Below are positions 53,033 to 62,290 of a stretch of DNA of 64,000 nt, piece by piece. This DNA is from Bicyclus anynana. Lineage: Eukaryota > Arthropoda > Insecta > Lepidoptera > Nymphalidae. The stretch covers positions 14,560,292 through 14,624,291 of the forward strand of contig NC_069094.1 of assembly GCF_947172395.1 (NCBI RefSeq). The letters are read 5' to 3'. Position numbers and translations under genes: made by a program. The first letter of the stretch is position 1. The number at the start of each line of letters is the position of its first letter. Below the pieces are notes generated by a model that was given only the letters and a program-made list of their open reading frames with translations, was not told the origin of the DNA and did no database searches.

Positions 53033-53885
53033 CAGTAAAAGCTCATTATTCGCGTGGGATACGTTCTCTAAATGTGTCGCGAATAAACCGTGAATATGAA
53101 ATGGTATTTTATATGGGAATATAAGGGATACGTTCTTGGGTGACAAAATAAAAAACAAATATATAAAAAAACAGTTAATTGAAGTTAGTGATTAACTATT
53201 ATCTTCAGTCTAACGGCCATTTTATTCATCGTTACTAACAGGCAAAGTAACGTCATAAAGCAAAAGTGACGGTCTTAATCACAGAAAAATAAAGTCTTTT
53301 TTTTATTCTTTTACAAGTTAGCCCTTGACTACAAACTCACCTGATGGTAAGTGATGATGTAATCTAAGATAGAAGCGGGCTAACTTGTAGGAGGAGGATT
53401 AAAATCCATTATCCTTTCGGTTTCTACACAACATCATACCGGAATGCCAAAACGCTTGGCGGTACGTCTTTGTCGGTAGGGTGGTAACTAGCCACGGCGG
53501 CCAAATCCTCCCACCAGTTCTTCTTTACTACTTACTACTTTTACTGTTACTTTAGCTTTACATGATGAAACTAGCTGTTAGACAACGGTTTGAAGAATTT
53601 TGAATTTTTTTTCTTGTCATTCTTCTTCAAATTCTTGCTTGTCATTTTTTAAAAGCTTCTATTCAGAGTGATTTTAAGCAAAGGCATTCTTAAACCATCC
53701 TTTCGCAATTTCGGATAGGTATTTGCAAGTTAAAGTTTAAATTTGCAAATTTTACGTCAGTTTCGTCAGTCAGATACGCGAATAACGGAATATTTAGCCG
53801 CGAATATAGGAATTGGGTCGCAATTTTTTAATCCGCGAATAGTGAAAACGTGAATAAAGGAAGCGTGAATAAGGAGCTTTTACTG
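53033..53885. mobile_element. pogo/Tigger-like non-autonomous element, TA duplication, SINE-B inside
   Basis: TA|CAGTAAAAGCTCATTATTCG at the left and AAGGAGCTTTTACTG|TA at the right (TA at 53031-53032 and 53886-53887). CGCGAATA and CGTGAATA words repeat near both ends (about 53090-53120; 53775-53875), likely transposase-binding sites. No transposase frame. The CAGTAAAA terminus and TA target fit the pogo branch of Tc1/mariner. Confidence 0.75.
53298..53518 (-). mobile_element. SINE-B nested in the pogo-like element
   Basis: Minus tail TTACCATCAGGTGAGTTTGT, body GTAGAAACCGAAAGGATAAT, ends at CTGGTGGGAGGATTTGG; no head. Confidence 0.8.
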
Positions 53886-53932
53886 TACGTTTATGCGGCT
53901 CACAGTAGACTGAACTGGCAGAAATCATCACG

Positions 53933-54279
53933 TAAAGGTGGGTACAGATTGGTGCAATGCAACATGTAATGTAATATTCTGCCTTACATTACATGTTCCC
54001 TGCTGCCTTGGACGTGTGTACGCGCATTGACTACGAATCAGTCGGCTCAGTCCTGCGCACACTGCGCGCCCCTTTGTGTTCGTACCAAAAACCGACAAAT
54101 CTCGGATCGAACCGCGCACGAGTTGTAACGCTCGGAGCGTGCGCGACCCAGGCGCAGTTCGTGCGCGCGAGGCGTCCAAACCACGAGCATTCGTGATACA
54201 TTGCAGCAATGTGGACGTCAAATTCTTGCATTGCATGTTGCATTACATGTTGCATTGCACCAATCTGTACCCACCTTTA
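53933..54279. mobile_element. Inverted-repeat element with 39-bp TIRs and CpG-rich interior
   Basis: Left TAAAGGTGGGTACAGATTGG TGCAATGCAACATGTAATG (two adjoining parts of one 39-bp TIR) and its reverse complement at the right end, with no mismatch noted. The interior (54000-54190) is CpG-rich. Short open frames on both strands follow from that composition and have no domain. Flanks CACG/CAGT show no clear duplication. Confidence 0.75.
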
Positions 54280-54954
54280 CAGTAACAAAACAAAAAACGT
54301 CAAACGAAGCACCAGAGTAACATAAACACATAGTATAAGGAAGTTGATTTATACTGTAACACACACTACAATGCTTTTTTAACGACTAAAAATACAAGCG
54401 CTAAACACACACAATCATAGAGTACCAGGATAACAGAATTTCTTCTAAAGTTTTATTTATTTTCGTGTAAGAAACTTCAATGTAAGGCTGGGTTCACAAG
54501 GCTATTTTGTTACTGTTATTATGCAGCCATTAAAAGATTTTTTCATAGGTTTGGTAAGATAAAAAGTTAAGGACTTCCTTTTGGGCAAAAGATCTACCCA
54601 AAAATATGATAAAAGTCATCTTTGCGAGATAAAAAGATCCTCCATAACGAAATCAAATAGCGCAAATCGTGATTTATATCCGTGTACATAATTCACTGTT
54701 GTATATATATTTGTACAGATTCCATTCGGAATTTATTGTGACAATATTTAGTGTGTTTTTGTACAACTTTTGTTTTATTTCGACAACCGTACCTACATTA
54801 ATGTTCGGTTGGCGCCGATTTATAAATGCGTCGGCATTTACAAAATCCAATTTAACATTTAACGACATACTGCCCCTTGTTGTACTAGCTATATATTTAT
54901 ACAATAATGAATTAATTAATATTTAGTAATATACCTAGCCTACTTGACTACTTG
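54280..54954. other. No gene seen
   Basis: AT-rich. An open frame at 54669-54926 (+) is hydrophobic but unsupported. Confidence 0.3.
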
Positions 54955-55102
54955 AGAGCCGTGATAGCCTGCGATACGACCTCTGCCTTCGATTCGGAGG
55001 CCGTAGGTTAGAATTTGATCCAAACCCCTCTCATTCTGAGGAGACACCCTCTCAGAACACTCCTCAACAGTGAGTCATTTAAAGGTTAGAATTATGATGA
55101 TA
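54955..55102 (+). mobile_element. SINE-A, heavily deleted
   Basis: GAGAGCCGTGATAGCCTGCG head, B box lost (GGTTAGAATTTGATCC), body missing, tail AACAGTGAGTC and GAATTATGATGATAATA. Confidence 0.65.
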
Positions 55103-55354
55103 ATATACCCAAAAAATTTACTAAATATTAATAAAAAATGTTATAAATATATTAATATTAGTTAATTGAAAAAAGCTATGCTTGGGGTTTCTTTGCGTGA
55201 ACCAAAGTCACGTTCAGTCAGTTCAGCGAGCCGCGAAGCTGAAGTGGCAATTGGCAGGCCCCATAGTCCGAAGAGCTGATGGACGTTTGGGTCCCAAGGT
55301 GCTGGAATGGCGACCCCGCACCGAAACGCGCAGTGTTGGTTGACCCCCCACTAG

Positions 55355-55708
55355 AAGCGTTGCAAGGAGCCGCTAGATGCTAGCGGCTCGAGGAGAGGCT
55401 CGGGAGATGTTAGCAAAAGATCGGTCAGAGTGGAGGTCCTATGTTCAGCGGAGTACCTTTGGTTTTGAAGATAGGCGGAGGCGGGATCTGGATAATCGTC
55501 GTGAACAACTTAAGGCCAAGCTACCCTCCAATATCTCATATAATTATGTGGACGGTACCCTAACTTGTCCTGTTTGCTCCAGGACATTCCGCGCAAAAAT
55601 AGGGTACATAAGTCACATGAGGGCGCATGATCGAAGCCCGCGTGTGATGTGACAGAGTCTCCAGTCGCTGTTGCCGAATCGGCAAAGACGAGACGACGAC
55701 GACGACGA
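55355..55708 (+). mobile_element. Second LINE fragment nested in the RTE tail
   Basis: Begins with a 38-bp copy (55355-55392) of RTE sequence that also lies downstream (55726-55763), continues with the C-terminal end of another LINE ORF and ends in a GAC/ACG repeat run (55690-55708). The duplicated stretch contains the palindrome GAGCCGCTAGATGCTAGCGG. It fits a LINE insertion with a long target duplication whose left copy lost 17-18 bases. Confidence 0.65.
55377..55652 (+). pseudogene. LINE ORF C-terminus with C2H2 finger
   Basis: The frame reads AKDRSEWRSYVQRSTFGFED then a charged stretch RRRRDLDNRREQLKAKLPS and a single zinc finger, CPVCSRTFRAKIGYISHMRA plus H. A lone C2H2 finger with RTFRAKIG-x2-SH-x3-H at the extreme C-terminus is typical of some insect LINE proteins, not of transcription factors. 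RT is absent. The first 5 or so codons are RTE-derived. Confidence 0.65.
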
Positions 55709-55845
55709 GGTGGACCGAAGACATCAAGCGTTGCAAGGAGCCGCTAGATGCTAGCGGCTCGAGACCATTTTGTTTGGAATCCATGCAAAAGGCCTATGTC
55801 CATCAGTGGACGTCCATCGGCTGACAATGATGATGATGTTGATGA

Positions 55846-56043
55846 ATTGAAAAAAAGTTTATGTCCATCAGCGTATATTGTTGCCATCTCTCTCTTTACC
55901 TATAATCCTCCCCAAATGAGGCTTTCACAAAGCGATGTTAAGCACTAACTCGGACATCCGAGCCACGATACATAAGCTTATCGCTTATATGCCCATACTA
56001 GACGCGTTTAAATCAATGATCATTAGCTATTTTATACTTTAAA
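55846..56043. other. Unassigned
   Basis: Nothing recognised. Confidence 0.3.
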
Positions 56044-56204
56044 CTAGCTGAAGTCGCGCGGTTTCACTCGCGTGGTTCCCGTTCCCATAGGAATACGGGG
56101 GGGAATGGGCTATTCCTGAGATTCAATAGGTTCCTGAAATTAGCGCGTTCAACCAAACAAACAAACTTTTCAGCTGTATAATATTAATATAGATAAAATA
56201 AATA
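56044..56204 (-). mobile_element. Helitron-like element, second subfamily, minus
   Basis: Minus start TCTATATTAATATTATACAG, GTTTGGTTGAACGCGCTAAT, end CGCGCGACTTCAGCTAG-T. Confidence 0.65.
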
Positions 56205-56300
56205 AATATGAAATATATTAAGACAATATACACATCGCTATCCAGCCCCTAAGTAACAGTAGCCGAGCAATTTTCTTCATCTTAAACCGAAACCTCACAT
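56205..56300 (-). mobile_element. SINE-D 3' fragment
   Basis: Minus: TTACTTAGGGGCTGGATAGC GATGTGTATATTGTCTTAA, matching the SINE-D tail at 42030-42075. Confidence 0.5.
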
Positions 56301-56461
56301 AATGTACTCATTGTCTATTAAGCACTAGTGTTATTATAAAAAAACCAAAGTACAATTCAATAAAAAAAAATTGATCCGAGCTGCGAATGAATGAATGGTT
56401 TATGTATTAGTATGTAGTTATTTGTATGTATGTATAATGTATCTCCTACAGTTATCTTAAT

Positions 56462-56603
56462 AAGTTCGTAAGCCTAAGGTTGCCTGGAAGAGATCGCTAC
56501 TAAGCGATAAGGCCGCCTTTTGTATTCTACTTTTCCTTATGTTTCTGTTTTGCTTGTTTTCTTTTATTTATTGTGGTGTACAAATAAAGAGTATTAAAAA
56601 AAA
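56462..56603 (+). mobile_element. CR1-like LINE 3' UTR end
   Basis: GGTTGCCTGGAAGAGATCGC, GCGATAAGGCCGCCTTTTGT, GTGGTGTACAAATAAAGAGT. Same tail as the 51.4-53.0 kb element, but ended by an A run. About 56301-56461 upstream may be the rest of its UTR. Confidence 0.75.
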
Positions 56604-56714
56604 AAAAACAAAAAAAAAATGCTTACTGACTTCTGAGGCGATAGTAGACTGTAGTAAGAGCTACGCTTACAATCGTAGATGTAGCTCCTGCTACGACGAA
56701 ATTATATGGACCTA

Positions 56715-57268
56715 AACGCCTCTGTGGCGCAGTGCTATGAACAATAGATTTACAAGACGGAGGTCCTGGGTTTGATCACTGACTGGGCCGATTGTGGTAT
56801 CATTATTGGTCCAGGTCTAGCCAGTGGAAGGGTTCGGCCATAGCTAGTTACCACCGTACGAACAAAAACGGACCGCCAAGCTATTAAACGTCTTGATAGG
56901 AACGTCCTGTCGTGTTGTAACCGAAAGGAGTGTGAATTTTTATCCTCCTCCTAACTAGTTAACCCGCTTTCATCTTAGATTGCATCATCACTTACCATCT
57001 GGTACAGGGGCGTAACTATAACCATAAAAGTATCAACTGTATAAATGCCCCGGGACTACAAAGGCCCGTTAAGTGTGAAAGTAAAAGTTAGTAAAACTTA
57101 ATCCCTCATTTAAGCTTCCCGGAGAAAAAAACATAAAAAACCTATAGAGACCTTTTCAGGATTTGCCGCTCCTCTATTGGGCCCCCTAACTAGTTTGATA
57201 AAGGACCCCTTCAAGGCAAGCTACGGCACTGATCAGGTGAGATTGTAGTCTGTAACTTGTAAATAATA
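56715..57268 (+). mobile_element. SINE-B, split by a hAT-like MITE
   Basis: Head GCCTCTGTGGCGCAGTGCTA, body GTTGTAACCGAAAGGAGTGT, tail broken within TTACCATCTGGT and resumed as ATCAGGTGAGATTGTAGTC. Confidence 0.8.
57005..57231. mobile_element. hAT-like MITE with 8-bp duplication
   Basis: Ends CAGGGGCGTAACTAT and (minus) CAGTGCCGTAGCTTGC fit the hAT terminus CAGNGNCGTA. Flanks ATCTGGTA (56997-57004) and ATCAGGTG (57232-57239) match at 6 of 8; hAT makes 8-bp duplications. Confidence 0.75.
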
Positions 57269-57495
57269 AAAAAAATGTTTCATCGAGTTGATGAGCGAGC
57301 AACATAATAAAAACATTAACGTAAATAAGCCACAGAGGACAGGAAGGCTTGAAGCTTGTTAATTATAATGAATGTCCGTAATAATGTTAAGAATTCAGCG
57401 CGCTCTGGGTAAAGCTGCGTTAATTTGACCTACTGTGATTACTAGCCTTGTGCACTTCATACTTACAAATAAGCACAATATAATTCAAAAATTTT

Positions 57496-57692
57496 TGGCT
57501 GGTGGGAGGCTTCGGCCGTGGCTAGTCACCACCCTACCGTCGTTGTCGCAACGTCCGGTAGGATGCCGTGTAGAAACCAAAAGGATTTTCATCCTCCTCC
57601 TAACAAGTTAGCCCGCTTCCATATTAGATTGCATCATCACTTACCATCAGATGAGATTGTAGTCTAACTCTTTATGTCTAACTTGTAAATAA
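57496..57692 (+). mobile_element. SINE-B, 5' truncated
   Basis: TGGCTGGTGGGAGGCTTCGG to CTTACCATCAGATGAGATTG and TTGTAAATAATGAAAATAA. Confidence 0.8.
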
Positions 57693-57716
57693 TGAAAATA
57701 AACAATCACACTTATA

Positions 57717-57800
57717 GTACTAATATTATAATTGCGAAAGTTTGTATAGATGCTTGTAGTTCTTTCACACAAAAACTACTGAAAAAATTAGTCGTAGTCA
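57717..57800 (+). mobile_element. Helitron-like 5' fragment
   Basis: AGTACTAATATTATAATTGC, AAAGTTTGTATAGATGC, CACAAAAACTACTGAA. Confidence 0.55.
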
Positions 57801-57937
57801 GTTTTCCCACTGCAAATGACTTTTTGATAATTGACTTCGAATTTATGGATGCCAAATTTTTCCTTCACCTGTCTTACCATCATTAGTATGTCAGTAACGA
57901 ACCCCAAACACCTCGTCAGGTGTAAGCCGTCAGGTGT

Positions 57938-57977
57938 ATTGTCATGATTATAGAAGGGCTTCTATAATCATGACAAT
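57938..57977. repeat. Perfect 19-bp-arm palindrome, 2-base loop
   Basis: ATTGTCATGATTATAGAAG, GG, CTTCTATAATCATGACAAT. Confidence 0.9.
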
Positions 57978-58751
57978 TGACGTAATTAGGGGCAGGTCAG
58001 GTTGTAATCGTGTTATGTATATGTCACTCATCATAATAGATGTAAATTAAATGTCAAAATGTCGACGCACGTTAAGTACGCATGACATAATGACAAGCAA
58101 TTATGTGACATCGCGTTTGGGGTTATTATTCAATGAGGTAAAAGTAAATATATACTTATATATACCTGTCGAAATTATTATAACCTGTATAGGTCGTGAC
58201 CTGTAAGTTGAATTATGCGCAGTAATTCAATTTTCGGTTTCGGTGCGTAACCATAGCAACACGTTGATGCCATTACAAGAATCAGATTTTTTTTAATTCT
58301 TTTTACATCTTAATACTTAGAGAGCAAGAAATACAGTGTTCAATGTTTACAATTACTTTTTGAAATTAATCTAAGTGATTCTTAAAATAAAACATAAAAG
58401 CTACAAAAAAATCTGTATCACCCCTTAAAATTAATATATAAGAAAATAAACGTATTGACGAGCTGATTATAATCCCAACAGAGTCATCAGTTGTTATTCC
58501 AAATCTCAACCCCCACAACAAAAACAACATGTAGTAGTAGGTACGTACATTAACCTTTTGTTGTATTATATTTTTCCTATTATAATAACACTACTGTTAT
58601 TTATTTATTTTTATTTTCTGGGCTACTACGGAGCCTGCGTTTAACACTTCTCTTTATAAATGTACTTGCGCAGATGACCGCCGTTCGGTTCAACTTACTT
58701 GCCGGGACCTATACATATCAAAACTAACACCGACCAACTTTGTATCTTTTA
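57978..58751. other. No gene seen
   Basis: AT-rich, unassigned; contains scattered GACATA/ATGTCA words near 58020-58115. Confidence 0.3.
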
Positions 58752-58944
58752 ACTAGCGGACACCCTGCGTTTTCACCCGCGTATTCCAAATCTTGTAAGA
58801 ATACGGAGTTAAATATACACTTTACGTTACTCGCCAATAATGCAGCTTCCTATTAGTGAAACATTTTTTAAAATCGCTCTAGTAGTTTCGGAACCTATTT
58901 CCCACAAACAAACAAAAAATCTTTCCTCTAATGTCAGTGTAGAT
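58752..58944 (-). mobile_element. Helitron-like element, minus, diverged
   Basis: ACTAGCGGACACCCTGCGTT at the 3' terminus in the minus sense, interior AGTAGTTTCGGAACCTATTT, 5' end TCTACACTGACATTAGAGG. Confidence 0.55.
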
Positions 58945-59094
58945 TAATGACTGAACATGCATACAAACTATTAAGGACTAATTTAAAATGTTTCAATGTT
59001 GAATTTGAAACGATTGTGAAGGTTTAGCTTTTCCAAACAAAAGGGCTATTAGTAAATTTCAAGCATATTTCCTTCATACCTATATTTGGACGAA

Positions 59095-59210
59095 GCAGTT
59101 TTTCCACGACCGTCACAGTTTTTCATAAAAAAGCGACCGTGACGCGACGGAAAATAATTTTGATGAAGGTCGAGAGGGAAATTCAATGAAACTGTTATTA
59201 TATCATTTTT
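59095..59210 (+). repeat. Dispersed repeat, partner at 51206-51340
   Basis: CCGTGACGCGACGGAAAATA, GATGAAGGTCGAGAGGGAAA and TTCAATGAAACTGTTATTA. Confidence 0.6.
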
Positions 59211-59507
59211 TAAATCCATTCCCCAGCATCTGATGTCAGAGTAACGGCGGAAAATTGCGACTTTTCCTTTATTTTTTCTAAGTTAAGACGCTAACTGGAC
59301 TAACGATATTAATGGCTGGGCTATTTGTATGATAAAGTGATTACCTTTTAAAGTAGGTATACCTAATATATTATTTGCCACGTTGGTATTGAGTTTTAAT
59401 CAAAGATTTTATAGTATTAGATATGGCACTAACGCGTCGAAACTGAGGCGAACAAAAGTGGCCAATTGGCTAATTGTCTTATTTTTATCGCATCCTTAAT
59501 TAAATTA
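59211..59507. other. Unassigned
   Basis: No gene or repeat recognised. Confidence 0.3.
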
Positions 59508-59557
59508 ATCAATGAATAAGTTTGGCTAGATCATACTAGCCAAACTTATTCATTGAT
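59508..59557. repeat. Perfect 22-bp-arm palindrome, 6-base loop
   Basis: ATCAATGAATAAGTTTGGCT + AG, loop ATCATA, then the exact reverse complement. Confidence 0.9.
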
Positions 59558-59762
59558 AAATTTCATGAAGTAGCTTACTAGTGAAGAGCGGAGTGCCAGT
59601 TGTAATATCTCGTCGATATCGACAGTCTTACCACTACGATAAGGTATTTTAAAATGCAAGGATGGATAAAGGTGTGTGTGACTTAGATAGTCGAAATAGT
59701 TGGAATTCATTGATTTAAGAGTCGGTATTCTATGTTTGAATTGCTTTGTACGAAAACATAAA

Positions 59763-59808
59763 AAGTTTTTTTTAGTTAATAAAATATTTTATTAACTAAA
59801 AAAAACTT
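59763..59808. repeat. Perfect 46-bp palindrome, no loop
   Basis: The half AAGTTTTTTTTAGTTAATAA + AAT meets its exact reverse complement with no spacer. Confidence 0.9.
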
Positions 59809-59994
59809 GACTGGACTGGACTTGTCAATACCTTGAAGTTATGGAAAATGCTCCGAAACACCCTGTATAATTATGTATGGCATATATACATACAAAGTAA
59901 GTATATGGTGAATTGTTTATATATGATACACCTACATAATTATGCATGCCATATATAAACACATATATTATGGTAAATCAAATCAAAAATCATT

Positions 59995-60480
59995 TATTTC
60001 AAGTAGGCTCAGTTTACAAGCACTTTTGACACGTCAGTTGACTATTTGTAAAGATTCTACCACCGGTTCGGAAGGCAGGTTCTGCTGAGAAGATACCGGC
60101 AAGAAACTCAACAGTTGCTCTTTTGAAAAAGTCATACAGTATTATAATTTACAATTGATAACAATTACTGTTTACATTTCTTATAGTTTTACTTCCTGTG
60201 TGAAGGTGGAAGCTGATCCAAAGGCCTCCAAGCATCTTTATCATTAAGGAACTCATCAATGTTGTAGTACCCTCGACTAAGTAAATGTTTATTAACACAT
60301 TGCTTAAAGCCATGCATTGGCAGGTCCATCACAGTCTTGGGGATCTTATTATAGAAGATTACACCCAAACCTACAAAAGATTTTTTTACTCTTTGGAGAC
60401 GATATGCAGAAATAACTAACTTATGCCCGTGTCTAGTAAGACGTGGGTTTAAATCTCCTTTTCTTTTGTACAAATTAATA
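59995..60480 (-). mobile_element. Jockey-type LINE 3' end with tail
   Basis: ORF end (60473-60189) followed on the minus strand by GAGTTTCTTGCCGGTATCTT, CTGCCTTCCGAACCGGTGGT and CTGAGCCTACTTGAAATAAA with an ATTTTTGATTTGATTT end. Same tail as 24855 and 25208. Confidence 0.8.
60189..60473 (-). pseudogene. Jockey-type LINE ORF, last 94 codons
   Basis: RTRH-type end of a Jockey RT protein: KLVISAYRLQRVKKSFVGLG, VIFYNKIPKTVMDLPMHGFK, NKHLLSRGYYNIDEFLNDKD then AW. No catalytic RT part. The frame is closed upstream, so the element is 5' truncated or decayed. Confidence 0.7.
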
Positions 60481-61076
60481 TTTTGTCTTACATATACTAT
60501 ACTGTTATATATGTATATATTGACAGGCTACTGTTAGTATACCTATTTCTTTAAACTTTTGACGAAGGGACTCGCGTGATTTTAATTGATATATTGCTCG
60601 AATTGCTCTTTTCTGAAGTACAAATATAGATTGTATATCGGCAGCCTTGCCCCACAATAAAATACCGTAAGACATTACGCTCTGATAAAATAAAATTATA
60701 TATACGTAAGGTGAAAATGTAGAGAAAATTCAACAAATAAAACTTGTCCCACTTATTCGTCTTAATTATTTGAACGCCCAGATCTCATTGCTTGCTGACC
60801 CGGATACGACGAGGACACTACCCGGGGGATATCCCGGTACGATAGATTCCTATAGTGTACCAGTTTCGAGTTTTAGTTCAACATCCACTTTGTACCGCAA
60901 CAAACACGTAAATCGAGACGCACGGAAGTGCGTCAGCCAAATTAGAGAGAACAGCTGACAAGATATCTTTACACGAAGCATTTATGGCTACTTTTGTCTA
61001 TTTAATAACTCTAAATTTATTTAACATAAACACATAAGATTTGGTTTATTATTTTAACTTGGCGTGCATTTACTTG
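60481..61076. other. Unassigned, with a low-confidence exon-like frame at 60777-60958 (+)
   Basis: After ATTTGAACGCCCAG (acceptor-like, ending 60780) the frame reads ISLLADPDTTRTLPGGYPGT and IDSYSVPVSSFSSTSTLYR and stops at 60956-60958. The stretch is GC-richer than its flanks and not repetitive here. No domain is recognised. A donor-like CAC|GTAAAT occurs at 60909. Confidence 0.25.
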
Positions 61077-61345
61077 ACTGCCTCCGTGGCGCAGTGGTAT
61101 GCGCGGTGGATTTACAAGACGGAGGTCCTGGGAGGCTTCGGCCGTGGCAAGTTACCACACTACCGGCAAAAACGTACCTCCAAGCGCTTTAGCATTCCGG
61201 TACGATTGTGTAGAAACCGAAAGGGGTGTGGATTTTTATCTTCCTCCTAACAAGTTAGCCCGCTTCCATCTTAGATTGCATCATCACTTACCATCAGGTG
61301 AGATTGTAGTCAAGGACGAACTTGTAAAGAATATAATAAAAAATA
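61077..61345 (+). mobile_element. SINE-B with deletion of the B box
   Basis: CTGCCTCCGTGGCGCAGTGG head; after GACGGAGGTCCTGGG it jumps to AGGCTTCGGCCGTGGC, so the B box and adjoining part are lost. Tail CTTACCATCAGGTGAGATTG and TTGTAAAGAATATAATAAA. Confidence 0.85.
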
Positions 61346-61419
61346 CGCTTTGTTGTGAATAGGCACGTATTTCTGACGTGTATAATTCGTAGGTCTATAC
61401 AAACTAGTTGAATGAATTA

Positions 61420-61622
61420 CTAGTTGACTCCCGTGTTCGCATGAAATGTGCTTGATGAAAATCCCGGAGGAGCCATAGATTTATTCGGTATAAAAGTAGC
61501 CTATGTTCTGCTCCAAGGTTCACTTTATTTTTATACCAAATTTCATCCAAATTGGTTCAGAGGTTTAGCCGTGAAAGGTAACATACAGACTGACTGACTT
61601 TCGCATTTATAATATTAGGAGT
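61420..61622 (-). mobile_element. Helitron-like element, minus
   Basis: Minus start TCCTAATATTATAAATGCG, GTATGTTACCTTTCACGGC, interior AAAAGTAGCC on plus, 3' terminus ACTAGTTGACTCCCG. Confidence 0.6.
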
Positions 61623-61671
61623 ATGGAAGCACATAAGTATGAATATGGATTTTATAACAAATTTCTCATTT

Positions 61672-61830
61672 TATTCATAAATTCTCTGATATGCAGGTTT
61701 CCTCATGATGTTTTTCCTTCGCCGTTTGAGACACGTGATATTTAATATCTTAAAATGGACACAACTGAAAAGTTGTAGGTGCATGTCCCGGACCGGATTC
61801 AAACCCACACCCTCCGAAATCGGAGACTCT
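61672..61830 (-). mobile_element. SINE-A, middle part
   Basis: Minus: GGTTTGAATCCGGTCCGGGA, CAACTTTTCAGTTGTG, ends within the CAGAGAATTTATG hairpin; head and tail lost. Confidence 0.8.
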
Positions 61831-62048
61831 AATCATAGTAGTAGTATAGAAAGTAATATTTTATGCTATACACGGTTCAATTGAATTAAACCACTAAAAG
61901 GGCAATAAAACCGGTGTAACTTTGGACGGAATGTGTAACTCTGTTCACGACAATAAGCCCCAAGGGCCGAAAGGGCTGGACCGAGTTCATTTGGTTGAAT
62001 ACCGACAATAAATGTTCAAAAACAAGCTTTACGCCCTTGCCCATCTTT
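61831..62048. other. Unassigned
   Basis: Nothing recognised. Confidence 0.3.
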
Positions 62049-62290
62049 ATAATGACTAGCAGTTGTACACCAAAATGATTTTTCTTCATCATTAACAACC
62101 CATATTCGGCTCACTGCTGAGCTCGAGTCTCCTCTCAGAATGAGAGGGGATGGCCAATAGTCCACCACGCTAGTCCATTGCGGATTGGCAGACTTCACAC
62201 ACGCAGAGAATTGAGAAAATTCTCTGTTATGCAGGTTTCCTCATGATGTTTTTCCTTCACTGTTTGAGACATTATAATGACTAGCCGTTG
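62049..62290 (-). mobile_element. SINE-A 3' half with 17-bp duplication
   Basis: ATAATGACTAGCAGTTG (62049-62065) and ATAATGACTAGCCGTTG (62274-62290) flank it, one mismatch. The SINE is 5' truncated at GTCTCAAACAGTG. Its ATGATGAAGAAA tail runs on into an extra AAATCATTTTGGTGTA (minus) before the duplication. Confidence 0.85.

Larger units (their letters stand above)
55180..55845 (+). mobile_element. RTE-like LINE 3' end, interrupted
   Basis: Part 1 (55180-55354): TTGGGGTTTCTTTGCGTGA, GAAGCTGAAGTGGCAATTGG, GTGCTGGAATGGCGACCCCG. Part 2 (55709-55845): AGGTGGACCGAAGACATCAA, TGCAAAAGGCCTATGTCCAT, CAGTGGACGTCCATCGGCTG and an ATGATG tail. The interruption falls after CCCCCCACTAG. Confidence 0.75.

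Noticed and set aside
54031..54285. Overlapping open frames on both strands near 54.0-54.3 kb as genes
   Set aside because: They lie in the CpG-rich core of an inverted-repeat element and include its TIRs.
55610..55652. Zinc-finger transcription factor
   Set aside because: A single finger with the RTFRAKIG form at the end of a LINE-type ORF within nested LINE DNA is better explained as LINE C-terminus.
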